DNA of 64,000 nt, taken from contig CP102593.1 in the NCBI GenBank assembly GCA_025666215.1, positions 1,129,001-1,193,000 of the forward strand. The letters run 5' to 3'. The translations under genes and the position numbers were made by a program. The notes under the pieces are model-generated. The model was not told the origin of the DNA. It searched no databases and saw only the letters and a list, made by a program, of their open reading frames with translations. The DNA is from Xanthomonas campestris pv. phormiicola. GTDB lineage: Bacteria > Pseudomonadota > Gammaproteobacteria > Xanthomonadales > Xanthomonadaceae. Position 1 is the first letter of the stretch. Each line of letters opens with the position of its first letter. This document shows, piece after piece, positions 56,005 to 63,602 of the stretch.

Positions 56005-56159
56005 GCGGCAAGGTCGGAGAACAAGATGTGATGATCATCCCGATGTAGCTTGACGCAATGCTTTCCATCTTGTTGCCGCTCGGCGTCACGCGTTGCAATC
56101 ATTCACCATCTGCGCGCCCGCCAGGCCGGTACGGCGCCACGGGCGTGGCGCGCTACCCG

Positions 56160-57224
56160 CTATCGCGAGGCGCCGGGCGGCAAGGGCTTGTTCACCGCAG
56201 CGTCCTTGCCGAACGCCTGCAGCATCACGTCCGGGCGATTGGTGGTGATGTAGTCCACGCCGAGGTTGTACAGCAGGCGTGCGGTGTCGGCGTCGTCCAC
56301 GGTCCACGCGCCGAGTCGCAGATGGTCGTGTCGTGCCTGGGCCAGGTCGGCGGCGGTGATGTCGGCATAGTTGATGTCCCAGACCGTCCCGCCTTCGTCG
56401 CGGACCGCCTGGCCGACCGAGCGTCCGCCCAGTCCGTCCAGCCCGCTCATCTGCTGCATCACGCTGTGCGCGTCCTTGTTGGTCAGCGCACGCGCGTCGT
56501 CGCGGGCGAGCGCACGCTTGACGTCCTGGCTCAGGAACACCAGCCGGATCGCCGGGTCGAGACGATGGATCGCACGCAGCACGTTCCAGTCGAAGCACAG
56601 CACATAGGTGCGCTGCTTGAAGTCGTTCTTGTTCAGCGCCTGGACCACTCCCCGGGCCAGCACCTCGGGGCCGGCGCTCAAGCCGGGAACGATCGGCAGG
56701 GACTTTATTTCCAGGAACAGCTGGGTCTTGTCGTCGTGGCCGCGGATCAGCGCGATCAGCTGGTCGAGTGTGGGCACGCGCTCGCCATCGACCGCCACCA
56801 GCGCGGAATGCTCCCTGGCGTAGGCCGAACCCGGGCGCGCGCGGCCGATGTCGTAGCGCTCGATCTGCGCATAGGTCATGGCCGACAGCGGCGTCTTGGG
56901 CGCGTTCCATTGGCCGTCGCCATCGCGCGCGACATCCGGATTCAGGAAGAAATCGTGGTTGATGACCCATACGCCATCCTGGGTCAGGTGCACGTCGGTC
57001 TCCAGCGCGTCCGCGCCCAGCTCCAGCGCTTCGCGGAACGAGGACAGCGTGTTCTCGGGGCGAATCCCCGCCGCGCCGCGATGGCCGACGATGGCCGGAC
57101 GTCCGGGGCGGTCGTAGCTGCCGCTGTAGGGATCGGGTCCATCGGCCTGCGTGCCGGCGAAGGCAGGCGGACAGCTACACGACAACAGCGAAAGCAACAC
57201 AGCGAACGATCGGGATCCGCGCAT
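56160..57224 (-). CDS. Exported glycerophosphodiester phosphodiesterase
   Basis: A 354-residue GDPD family enzyme that splits deacylated phospholipids to glycerol 3-phosphate and alcohol. The signal peptide (1-23, FAVLLSLLSCSCPPAFA) is followed by the catalytic HRGAAGIRPENTLSSFREAL, DALETDVHLTQDGVWVINHDFFLNP (metal ligands and second His), FLEIKS and the C-terminal GAWTVDD, YITTNRPD. The ATG at 57224 starts the signal peptide; the frame is open 23 codons further. Upstream gap of 274 bp to the next gene; I see no recognisable Pho box there. Confidence 0.93.
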   Translation of the reverse strand: MRGSRSFAVLLSLLSCSCPPAFAGTQADGPDPYSGSYDRPGRPAIVGHRGAAGIRPENTLSSFREALELGADALETDVHLTQDGVWVINHDFFLNPDVARDGDGQWNAPKTPLSAMTYAQIERYDIGRARPGSAYAREHSALVAVDGERVPTLDQLIALIRGHDDKTQLFLEIKSLPIVPGLSAGPEVLARGVVQALNKNDFKQRTYVLCFDWNVLRAIHRLDPAIRLVFLSQDVKRALARDDARALTNKDAHSVMQQMSGLDGLGGRSVGQAVRDEGGTVWDINYADITAADLAQARHDHLRLGAWTVDDADTARLLYNLGVDYITTNRPDVMLQAFGKDAAVNKPLPPGASR

Positions 57225-57498
57225 GAACGAGGTGCCTTTGGTCTTTGGGGGAGGAGCGACGTGTTGCCACCCCGTCCTGCATGCGGTCGCCATCCAGCGC
57301 GGTAGCGAAAGCGCGACGAAGAATGCGCAGTGCGACCGGCATGCCGATGGGGCGGCCGTTGCGGTGGACGGGCGTTGCTGCCGCGTACTGCGGGCGAGGC
57401 CACCTTACGCAGTGGATGTGGCGATGCGGTGACCTCGGCGATGGCCGAGGTGCATGGCAGCCGCGTTACCTTCGCTGCGTCGCTGCGGCGAGATTTTT

Positions 57499-59445
57499 TC
57501 AGGGTTGCTTGGTCTGCCGCAGGGCGTAGGCCAGCAGGCGCGCCTGCTGGCGCTCGCCGATGCCGCGCGGCGCATCCAGCGCCATGCGCTGCAGGCTGGC
57601 CGGATCGGCGGCCGCGCGCGACAGCAGCGCGCGTGCCACGGTGGCGAGTTTCGCGCCGGTGCCGGCGGTATTGCGTTTGAGCCAGGCCAGCGCGCGCAGC
57701 AGGCGCTGTTCGACCTCGGTGAAATCGCTGCCCAGCGGATAGTCGGGCAGGGTGCCGTCGGCGCGGAACGGGGCCAGCGCGGTGCGCACGCGCTCGGCGC
57801 GGTTGCGCTGCCAACGCGGCTGCGCGAGGAAGTCGGCGCACAGCTTGCCGGCCTGTTTGGCCTCGGCCAGTAGCGCCGGCTGGAACGCCGCATCGGCGAT
57901 GCCGATCATGCCGACGATGCAGTCCTCGTCGGTCAGGCCGCGCAGGTCGGCGATGCCGTATTCGTTGAGATAGATGTCGCGCAGGTGACGCGGGATCGTG
58001 GTGTGGCCGTAGTTCCAGCGCACGTTGGAGTGCAGCGCGGGCGCCTCGCCGCGGACGGCGCGGAACATCAGCACGCTGCGCGCATCGTCCAGCGCGTGCG
58101 CCATCGCCACGAAGTTGTACTGGCCGCCGACCCCGGACACCACGCGGCCGTCGTCCAGCGCATCGGACACCGCCGCGCCCAGCACGGTGGCCATCATGCA
58201 CGAATTGAAGAAGCGCGCCTCGCGCCGCTGCAGGCGGCGCAGGCGCTCGTCGCCGTAGAGCTGGTTGATCGCGCTGATCCGGTGCATGCCGATGCCGGCG
58301 CGCGCCTCCGGCGCCATCCCGCGCAGCCAGGCGTAGAACTCGGGCGAGCCGAGGTAGAACGCGCCCTGCAGGTATTCGCCGTCGCGCTGCAGCCGCGCCT
58401 GGTCGCCGGCGTCGGCGCTGCCGTCGGCCACGCGCTGCATCAGCGCGGCGTCGTCCAGTACCTTGCGCCGGATCACCCCGCACTGGACCAGTTGGCGGAA
58501 GCCTTCGTTGAGCATCTCGCTGCAGCCGAACAGGCCGATCGAGAACGGCGCGAGCCCGCCGCATTCCTGGACCGCGGGGTGCGTTGCCAGTTCCGGATCC
58601 AGCGCCGCCAGCACTTGCCGGTAGCGCGTGTTGTCGGTATGCCGCAGCACCAGCGCATGGCATAGCGCATCGGCCAGCGTGCCGATGCCGATCTGCAGCG
58701 TGCCGCCGTCGCGCACCAGCGCGCTCGCATACAGGCCGATGGCGTAGTCGGCATCGGCCACCGGCTGCCGCGGCAGCCCGAACAGGCGCGGATACGGACC
58801 CGGCGGGTCCACCACCACGTCGAAGAACGACGGCTCCACCGCCGCGCTGCCGCCGATCCACGGCAGCTGCGGGTCGACCTCGGCGACCAGCAGCGGCCGC
58901 GGCAGGCCGCGCCGGCGCATCGCCTCCAGCGTGTCCTGGGTGATGTCGTTGTTGCACGAGAACGACAGGCGCGTGCCATCGGGTTCGCGCGCCACCTTCT
59001 GCACGATCAGGTTGGGCGCGCGCTGCGCCACCGCATCGGCCGCATGGGTGTAGTTGAGGCTGGTGTAGTTGCGCTGCGCCTGCGTCGAGCGCAGCAGCGC
59101 GCCGGACTGCATGTAGAACTCCTCCACCTGGATATGCGCCGGCAGCGCATCGCGCTGCAAGGCCTGCACATACTTCAGGTACGGGAAGTCCTCGCCGAAA
59201 TGGCGCTGCACGAATGGCCGCACGAAGCGGCCTTCCAGCCCGCCGCCGGGCGCCGGCGGGTTCAACGACAGCGCGGTGTAGAGCTGCAGCGGCCGTTGCG
59301 GATCGGCGGCGACCCGGTCGTACAGCGCGTTGAGCAGGCGGTGCGGCTTGCCGATGCCCAGCGGCGCGCCGATGCGCAGTGGGCCGGGAATGCGCTGCAG
59401 GATCAGCTCGGCAGCGGCGTCGAGGTCTTCGAGGTGGTCGGTCAT
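57499..59445 (-). CDS. Acetyl-CoA hydrolase/transferase family protein
   Basis: A 648-residue class I CoA-transferase-like protein. Relevant parts: PLGIGKPHRLLNALYDRV, a central QIGIGTLADALCHALV and the C-terminal hydrolase domain with GVGGQYNFVAMAHALDDARSV, WNYGHTTIPRHL and NEYGIADLRGLTDEDC. The catalytic Glu of the family is expected upstream of GxGGQxDF, here GVGGQYNF (Asn replaces Asp). Real substrates not known. The start is taken at the ATG at 59445; one at 59451 also fits. Single gene between the GDPD and BlaI units. Confidence 0.85.
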   Translation of the reverse strand: MTDHLEDLDAAAELILQRIPGPLRIGAPLGIGKPHRLLNALYDRVAADPQRPLQLYTALSLNPPAPGGGLEGRFVRPFVQRHFGEDFPYLKYVQALQRDALPAHIQVEEFYMQSGALLRSTQAQRNYTSLNYTHAADAVAQRAPNLIVQKVAREPDGTRLSFSCNNDITQDTLEAMRRRGLPRPLLVAEVDPQLPWIGGSAAVEPSFFDVVVDPPGPYPRLFGLPRQPVADADYAIGLYASALVRDGGTLQIGIGTLADALCHALVLRHTDNTRYRQVLAALDPELATHPAVQECGGLAPFSIGLFGCSEMLNEGFRQLVQCGVIRRKVLDDAALMQRVADGSADAGDQARLQRDGEYLQGAFYLGSPEFYAWLRGMAPEARAGIGMHRISAINQLYGDERLRRLQRREARFFNSCMMATVLGAAVSDALDDGRVVSGVGGQYNFVAMAHALDDARSVLMFRAVRGEAPALHSNVRWNYGHTTIPRHLRDIYLNEYGIADLRGLTDEDCIVGMIGIADAAFQPALLAEAKQAGKLCADFLAQPRWQRNRAERVRTALAPFRADGTLPDYPLGSDFTEVEQRLLRALAWLKRNTAGTGAKLATVARALLSRAAADPASLQRMALDAPRGIGERQQARLLAYALRQTKQP

Positions 59446-59500
59446 CGGCATAGCTTAGGCGAGCGCCGCGAGTGCGTGCTTCCGCGATGCCCGAAAGCGC

Positions 59501-59552
59501 TTGACAAGCGGTGCGTTTACTCATGTAATCGTTAAAAATTACAGGCGTAAAC
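59501..59552 (+). promoter_or_regulatory. Promoter and dyad operator of the blaI-type operon
   Basis: TTGACA (59501-59506) and TGTAAT (59524-59529) with a 17-bp spacer form a near-consensus promoter. Overlapping it is a two-level dyad: GTTTAC, tca, TGTAAT, 8-bp centre, ATTACA, ggc, GTAAAC (59515-59552), every arm perfect. BlaI-type repressors bind TGTA/TACA-cored dyads over their own promoters, so autoregulation is expected. Confidence 0.85.
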
Positions 59553-59555
59553 GAT

Positions 59556-59924
59556 ATGTCGATCAGCGATGCCGAAGCCGTGGTGATGGAGGTGCTGTGG
59601 GACCGCAGCCCGCTCGGGGCCGAGGAGGTGTTCGCGGCCCTGTCCGGGCATGGCGGCTGGGCCGAACCCACGGTCAAGACCTTGCTCAATCGGCTGCTCA
59701 ACAAGGGCGCGATCCGTGCCGACAAACAGGGGCGGCGCTATCTGTACGCGCCGCTGCTGCAGCGCGAGCAGTGGGTGCAGCAACAAAGCGAAGGCCTGCT
59801 CGACCGTCTGTTCGGCGGCCGCGTGGCGCCGCTGGTGGCGCATTTCAGCGAACGCGGCAAGCTCAGCGACGCCGATATCGCCGAACTCAAACGACTGATC
59901 CAGGAGCTGGACGATGAGCGTTGA
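59556..59924 (+). CDS. blaI: BlaI/MecI/CopY family transcriptional repressor
   Basis: A 122-residue winged-helix repressor: SISDAEAVVMEVLWDRSPLGAEEVFAAL, recognition helix with EPTVKTLLNRLLNKGAI, wing ADKQGRRYLYAPLL, and a C-terminal dimerisation helix region (LSDADIAELKRLIQEL). It overlaps the M56 gene by 11 bp. In this family the partner M56 protease inactivates the repressor on an envelope signal. No beta-lactamase gene is nearby, so the regulon is unlikely to be penicillin resistance. Confidence 0.93.
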   Translation: MSISDAEAVVMEVLWDRSPLGAEEVFAALSGHGGWAEPTVKTLLNRLLNKGAIRADKQGRRYLYAPLLQREQWVQQQSEGLLDRLFGGRVAPLVAHFSERGKLSDADIAELKRLIQELDDER

Positions 59925-61446
59925 CACCTTCGTAGCGGGGATGTGGGCCACGGCGCTGTCCGGCAGCGCGGCGATCGTGGCGGTGTTGGCGCTGCGCGCG
60001 CCGTTGCGGCGGCTGTTCGGCGCGGGGATCGCCTACGCAGTGTGGGGCGTGGTGCCGATGGCGATGCTCGCCGTGCTGCTGCCTGCCGATGTGCGTCCGG
60101 CACTGCCGGCGGCATTGGCGATGCCGCAGGTCTGGGTCGGGCTGCCGCAGGGAGCGGCTGGCGCCGGGGGTGCGACGTCGATGGCGAGCAACCATGTCGC
60201 GCTGTGGATCGCCGCGGTCTGGCTGCTTGGCGCGGCGGCGATGGCCGCCACGTTGTGGCGGCAGCAGCGGCGCTACCGGCGCAGCCTGGGGCGGCTGTCG
60301 CCCGGCGCCGATGGGGTGTTGTACGCGCAGCACGCGGTGCATGGTCCATTGGTGCTCGGCGCCTGGCGGCCGCGCGTGGTGGTGCCGATGGATTTCGCCA
60401 GGCGCTATCCGGCCGCGCAGTCGCAACTGGTGCTGGCCCATGAGCGCATGCATATCGCCCGCGGCGACACCCGCTGCAACCTGCTGCTGGCAGCATTGCG
60501 CTGCGCGTACTGGTTCAACCCCTTGTTGCACTGGGCCGCGTCGCGGTTCCGTTTCGACCAGGAACTGGCCTGCGACGCGGCGGTGCTGGCGCGGCATCCG
60601 GGTTCGCGTCGCAGCTACGCCGAGGCGATGCTGCAGACGCAACTGGACACGATCGCCTTGCCGGTCGGCTGCCATTGGCAGGCCGGGCAGGCCTTGCGGC
60701 AGCGGATCGGGATGTTGCAGCGGCCGCCCGTAAGCGGCTGGCAGCGGCGTGCGGGAATCGCCGTGGTGGCGATGGCGACGCTGTGCGGCGGCGTGGCGGC
60801 ATGGGCGTTGCAGCCGCTGCCGGCGTCGGCGGGAGGCGACATCGCACCTGCGCTGTCGAATGCGCAAGCGCCGGATGCAGGTGCGCAGGCGGGGACTGAA
60901 CCCGCGTCGGATATTGCGTCGGCCGGAAACGGCCCGATGCGTTCCTCGCCCACGTTCGCCTGGGCAGCCGGCGCTGCGGCGGCCTCTGCCAAGCGTGGGA
61001 CTACGCCCGCCAAGCCGCTGGCGATGGCGCCACCCACCTATCCGCGCGAATCGTTGCGCGAGGGTGCCTCGGGAAAAGTGATGCTGCTGGTCAATGTGGA
61101 TGAGGCCGGCAGCGTCAGCGACGTGCGGTTGCTCGGGCATGGCAGCGGCGATGCCGCGCTGGACCAGGCGGCGATTGCGGCCTCCAGGCAATGGCGCTTC
61201 GTTCCGGCCCGCGAGCACGGGCGGGCCGTCCCGTCGCGGCTGAAAATACCGGTCACCTTCGAATCCGGGATGGAGCCCGTGGATGCGCCGGCCGGGATGG
61301 CCAATGCATCGAAGTACCTCTGGTATCTGCTGGATGCAGCGACGGACGATGCGCCTGAACACGCCTGCGATGTCGTCTCCGTCGACGGGCAAGGACCGAC
61401 CCAACGCGTGTATTGCGGCATGTCCGTAAAGACGGCCAAGCGATGA
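59914..61446 (+). CDS. M56 (BlaR1/MecR1-like) metallopeptidase fused to a TonB C-terminal domain
   Basis: A 510-residue protein. Membrane helices at about 8-28, 38-56, 94-114 and 283-302. The cytoplasmic zinc protease loop has AHERMHIARGD with HExxH at 176-180 and a downstream Glu in RFDQELACDAAV. The periplasmic part is not a penicillin-binding sensor but an Ala-rich linker followed by a TonB-like domain (about 370-455: YPRESLREGASGKVMLLVNVDEAGSVSDV, AAIAASRQWRFVPA). The ligand it senses is unknown. Starts inside blaI; its end overlaps the lipoprotein gene (ATGA). Confidence 0.9.
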   Translation: MSVDTFVAGMWATALSGSAAIVAVLALRAPLRRLFGAGIAYAVWGVVPMAMLAVLLPADVRPALPAALAMPQVWVGLPQGAAGAGGATSMASNHVALWIAAVWLLGAAAMAATLWRQQRRYRRSLGRLSPGADGVLYAQHAVHGPLVLGAWRPRVVVPMDFARRYPAAQSQLVLAHERMHIARGDTRCNLLLAALRCAYWFNPLLHWAASRFRFDQELACDAAVLARHPGSRRSYAEAMLQTQLDTIALPVGCHWQAGQALRQRIGMLQRPPVSGWQRRAGIAVVAMATLCGGVAAWALQPLPASAGGDIAPALSNAQAPDAGAQAGTEPASDIASAGNGPMRSSPTFAWAAGAAAASAKRGTTPAKPLAMAPPTYPRESLREGASGKVMLLVNVDEAGSVSDVRLLGHGSGDAALDQAAIAASRQWRFVPAREHGRAVPSRLKIPVTFESGMEPVDAPAGMANASKYLWYLLDAATDDAPEHACDVVSVDGQGPTQRVYCGMSVKTAKR

Positions 61447-62033
61447 GCATGCGCAGGATCTGCCTGACCGGCCTGTGCCTGTGCCTGGCCAGCTGCGCCA
61501 GCCAGCCGCAGCGCGAGCAGACCCAGCGGCTGGATTCCGTGGACCAGCGCCTGCTCGCGCCACGCGGCGATGGTGCCGCGGGTGGGGCCATCACGGCCTA
61601 CACGATGCAGCCGCAGCAGGTGTTCCGCATGCCGCAGCCGCTGGATGCGGCCACGCCGCAACTGCCGGCCGATTCGCCGCGGCGCACGCTGGCGCCGACC
61701 ACGGTGTGCGTGCGCGTGATCCTGTCCGCGCAAGGCGCGGTGCAGCGCAGCGAGCCCTTGCACGACCGCGAGGAATGCAGTGCCGGCGCGCTGGCGGACA
61801 ACGCCGATCTGCTGCAGGCGGTACAACAGGAGGTCGCAGCTTGGCGCTTCGTGCCCGCGGCGATCTGCACCTATGCCGATCCGGCGCAGCGGCCGGCGCT
61901 GGAGGGACGCTGCGACGATGCCGTGTCGGTGGAAGCGGTGCCGGTGACGCTGGCCTACGCGTTCACCTTCGAGGTGCGCGAGGGCAAGGCCAGCGTGCAG
62001 GCCGGGCGGGTGGATGGCCGCGGTGCGCGCTGA
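61443..62033 (+). CDS. Putative lipoprotein with TonB C-terminal-like fold
   Basis: A 196-residue protein with a lipoprotein signal peptide (LTGLCLCLASC, Cys at about 18). Mature part holds VCVRVILSAQGAVQRSEPL and LLQAVQQEVAAWRFVPAAIC, a pattern of strand-helix-WrFxPA resembling the TonB C-terminal domain of its upstream neighbour. Its four extra cysteines could form disulfides. Translationally coupled to the M56-TonB gene, so likely part of the same sensory or envelope unit. Confidence 0.75.
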   Translation: MSMRRICLTGLCLCLASCASQPQREQTQRLDSVDQRLLAPRGDGAAGGAITAYTMQPQQVFRMPQPLDAATPQLPADSPRRTLAPTTVCVRVILSAQGAVQRSEPLHDREECSAGALADNADLLQAVQQEVAAWRFVPAAICTYADPAQRPALEGRCDDAVSVEAVPVTLAYAFTFEVREGKASVQAGRVDGRGAR

Positions 62034-62126
62034 GCGCGCGAGCTGATGCGGACCGGTGACGTGAGTGCCTTTCTCTCACGGTTGCAGGTTGTGGTAGCAA
62101 GCCCGGTAGCTTCGGTCTGTCGGTTT

Positions 62127-62176
62127 TGCGACAGGCGTTACTGGTAAATCCTGTCGCGACGGAAGTCGCTCCCACG
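62127..62176 (+). repeat. REP-like palindrome, partial
   Basis: GCGACAGGCGTTACTGGTAA, then CCTGTCGCGACGGAAGTCGC and TCCCACG: the right half of the GTGGGAGCGA family with a shortened left half. In the 214-bp gap between the convergent lipoprotein and flavin reductase genes. Confidence 0.8.
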
Positions 62177-62247
62177 AAGGGCGGCATCTCGCTAGAGATG
62201 CCCCCATGTGGCGGCAGCAGAATCGCTACCGCGGGTTGTCATTGCGG

Positions 62248-62805
62248 CTACAGCATCTCCGGCTTGAACAGCCGTCGCCGCGAGACTTCCGTACCGGACA
62301 GCATGAACTTGCCGTCGCCGCGATAGTGCAGGGTCCTGGGCAGTTTCGGCGACGTGGCGACGTGCGCCTTGACCACTTCCCAGACGAACAGGTTGTGCCT
62401 GGCGATCTGGCGGCCATCGTGCAGGCGGCACTCGAAGCTGGCATAGCATTCGGCGATCGACGGCGCATCGACGTGCGTGCCCGCCACTGCGGTCAGGCCG
62501 AAGTGGGCGAACTTGTCACAGTGCGCGCCGCTGCTGTTGCCGATGCCGACCACGGTGTCGAGCAGATCCGCGGTCGGCAGGTTGATCGTGCATTGCTTGC
62601 TGCGCCTGACCAGCTCGAAGCTGTGGTTGGCGCTGGAGATGCAGCAAGCGATCAGCGATGGCGAGAACTCCAGCACCATGTGCCAGCCCATGGTCATGAT
62701 GTCGCGCTGCCCTTTCCAGGCCGAGCCGACCAACACCACCGGGCCAGGTTCCAGAAAGCGGCGTATTTGGTCGAGCGGGAAATCGTGCTTGCGGTAGCGG
62801 CGCAT
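62248..62805 (-). CDS. Flavin reductase-like protein (FMN-binding split barrel)
   Basis: A 185-residue protein of the flavin reductase/DIM6-like family. Start MRRYRKHDFPLDQIRRFLEPGPVVLV, then WKGQRDIMTMGWHMVLEFSPSLIACCIS (FMN-phosphate binding), ANHSFELVRRSKQCTINLPTADLLD and DKFAHFGLTAV, all family features. It would reduce free flavin or use flavin as a cofactor; partner oxygenase unknown. Downstream of modC on the same strand with a 94-bp gap; probably unrelated to molybdate. Confidence 0.88.
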   Translation of the reverse strand: MRRYRKHDFPLDQIRRFLEPGPVVLVGSAWKGQRDIMTMGWHMVLEFSPSLIACCISSANHSFELVRRSKQCTINLPTADLLDTVVGIGNSSGAHCDKFAHFGLTAVAGTHVDAPSIAECYASFECRLHDGRQIARHNLFVWEVVKAHVATSPKLPRTLHYRGDGKFMLSGTEVSRRRLFKPEML

Positions 62806-62899
62806 GGGCGCATCCTCGCGGCGGTGTCGATGGCACAGTCTGGCTATCGGCGGTGAACGCGGCGTGCGCGACGGCCTAGCCAATCGCGGTAACCGAGCC

Positions 62900-63517
62900 C
62901 TACTCCAGCCGATGGATCGCATCGGCGATGCGTTCCACTTCCTCGGCCTGGTGGCTGACGTACAGCATCGGCAGGCGTACCTCGTCGCGCACGCGCTGCA
63001 GGTACGGGATCAGTTCGCCGCGGCGTTGCGCGTCCAGCGCCGACAGCGGCTCGTCGAACAGCAGGATCGCCGGCTGCGACAGCAGCGCGCGGCCGATCGC
63101 CACGCGTTGCGCCTCGCCGCCGGACAGGTTGCCCGGGCGTCGTGCCAGCAGCGGTGCGATGCCGAGCAGTTCCACCACCGCATCGAAGCCGAAGCGCTCG
63201 GTGTGGCCGCGGCCGTGGCGGCCGTAGCCGAGGTTGCGGCGCACGTCCATGTGCGGGAACAGCCGCGCGTCCTGGAACACGTAGCCGATGCGGCGCCGGT
63301 GGGTCGGCACGTCGATGCCGGCGGCGCTGTCGTAGAGCACGCGCTCGTCGATGACGATGCGTCCGCTGCGTGGCCGCAATACCCCGGCGATGGCGTTGAG
63401 CATGCTGGTCTTGCCTGCGCCGGAGGGGCCGACCAGCGCGACCACGCGCGCCGTTTCCTCGACCCGCAAGCGGCGCTGGAAACGGCCGCGCTGCACTTCG
63501 ATATCGATGCTCAGCAT
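62900..63517 (-). CDS. modC: Molybdate ABC transporter ATP-binding protein ModC, without the C-terminal regulatory domain
   Basis: A 205-residue ABC ATPase with Walker A GPSGAGKTS, Q-loop YVFQDARLFPHMDVRRNL, signature LSGGEAQRVAIGRALL, Walker B LLFDEPLSALD and H-loop YVSHQAEEVERI. Molybdate ModC proteins are about 350 residues and have a TOBE/Mop domain after the H-loop; here the protein ends 10 residues after the H-loop. No TOBE-like sequence is found in the 94 bp that follow. It may be a naturally short ATPase or a truncated one. It follows modB by 85 bp. Confidence 0.85.
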   Translation of the reverse strand: MLSIDIEVQRGRFQRRLRVEETARVVALVGPSGAGKTSMLNAIAGVLRPRSGRIVIDERVLYDSAAGIDVPTHRRRIGYVFQDARLFPHMDVRRNLGYGRHGRGHTERFGFDAVVELLGIAPLLARRPGNLSGGEAQRVAIGRALLSQPAILLFDEPLSALDAQRRGELIPYLQRVRDEVRLPMLYVSHQAEEVERIADAIHRLE

Positions 63518-63602
63518 CGGCGCACGCTCGCAGCATGCTGCGCACGCGGCGCGCCGTGGAGGCGCGCCGCGGACCAACCGCGTGCAGCGGCAAGCAGCCG
63601 GC

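Noticed and set aside
59556..61446. BlaI/BlaR-type beta-lactam resistance locus
   Set aside because: The M56 protein lacks a penicillin-binding sensor domain and no beta-lactamase gene is in the window.
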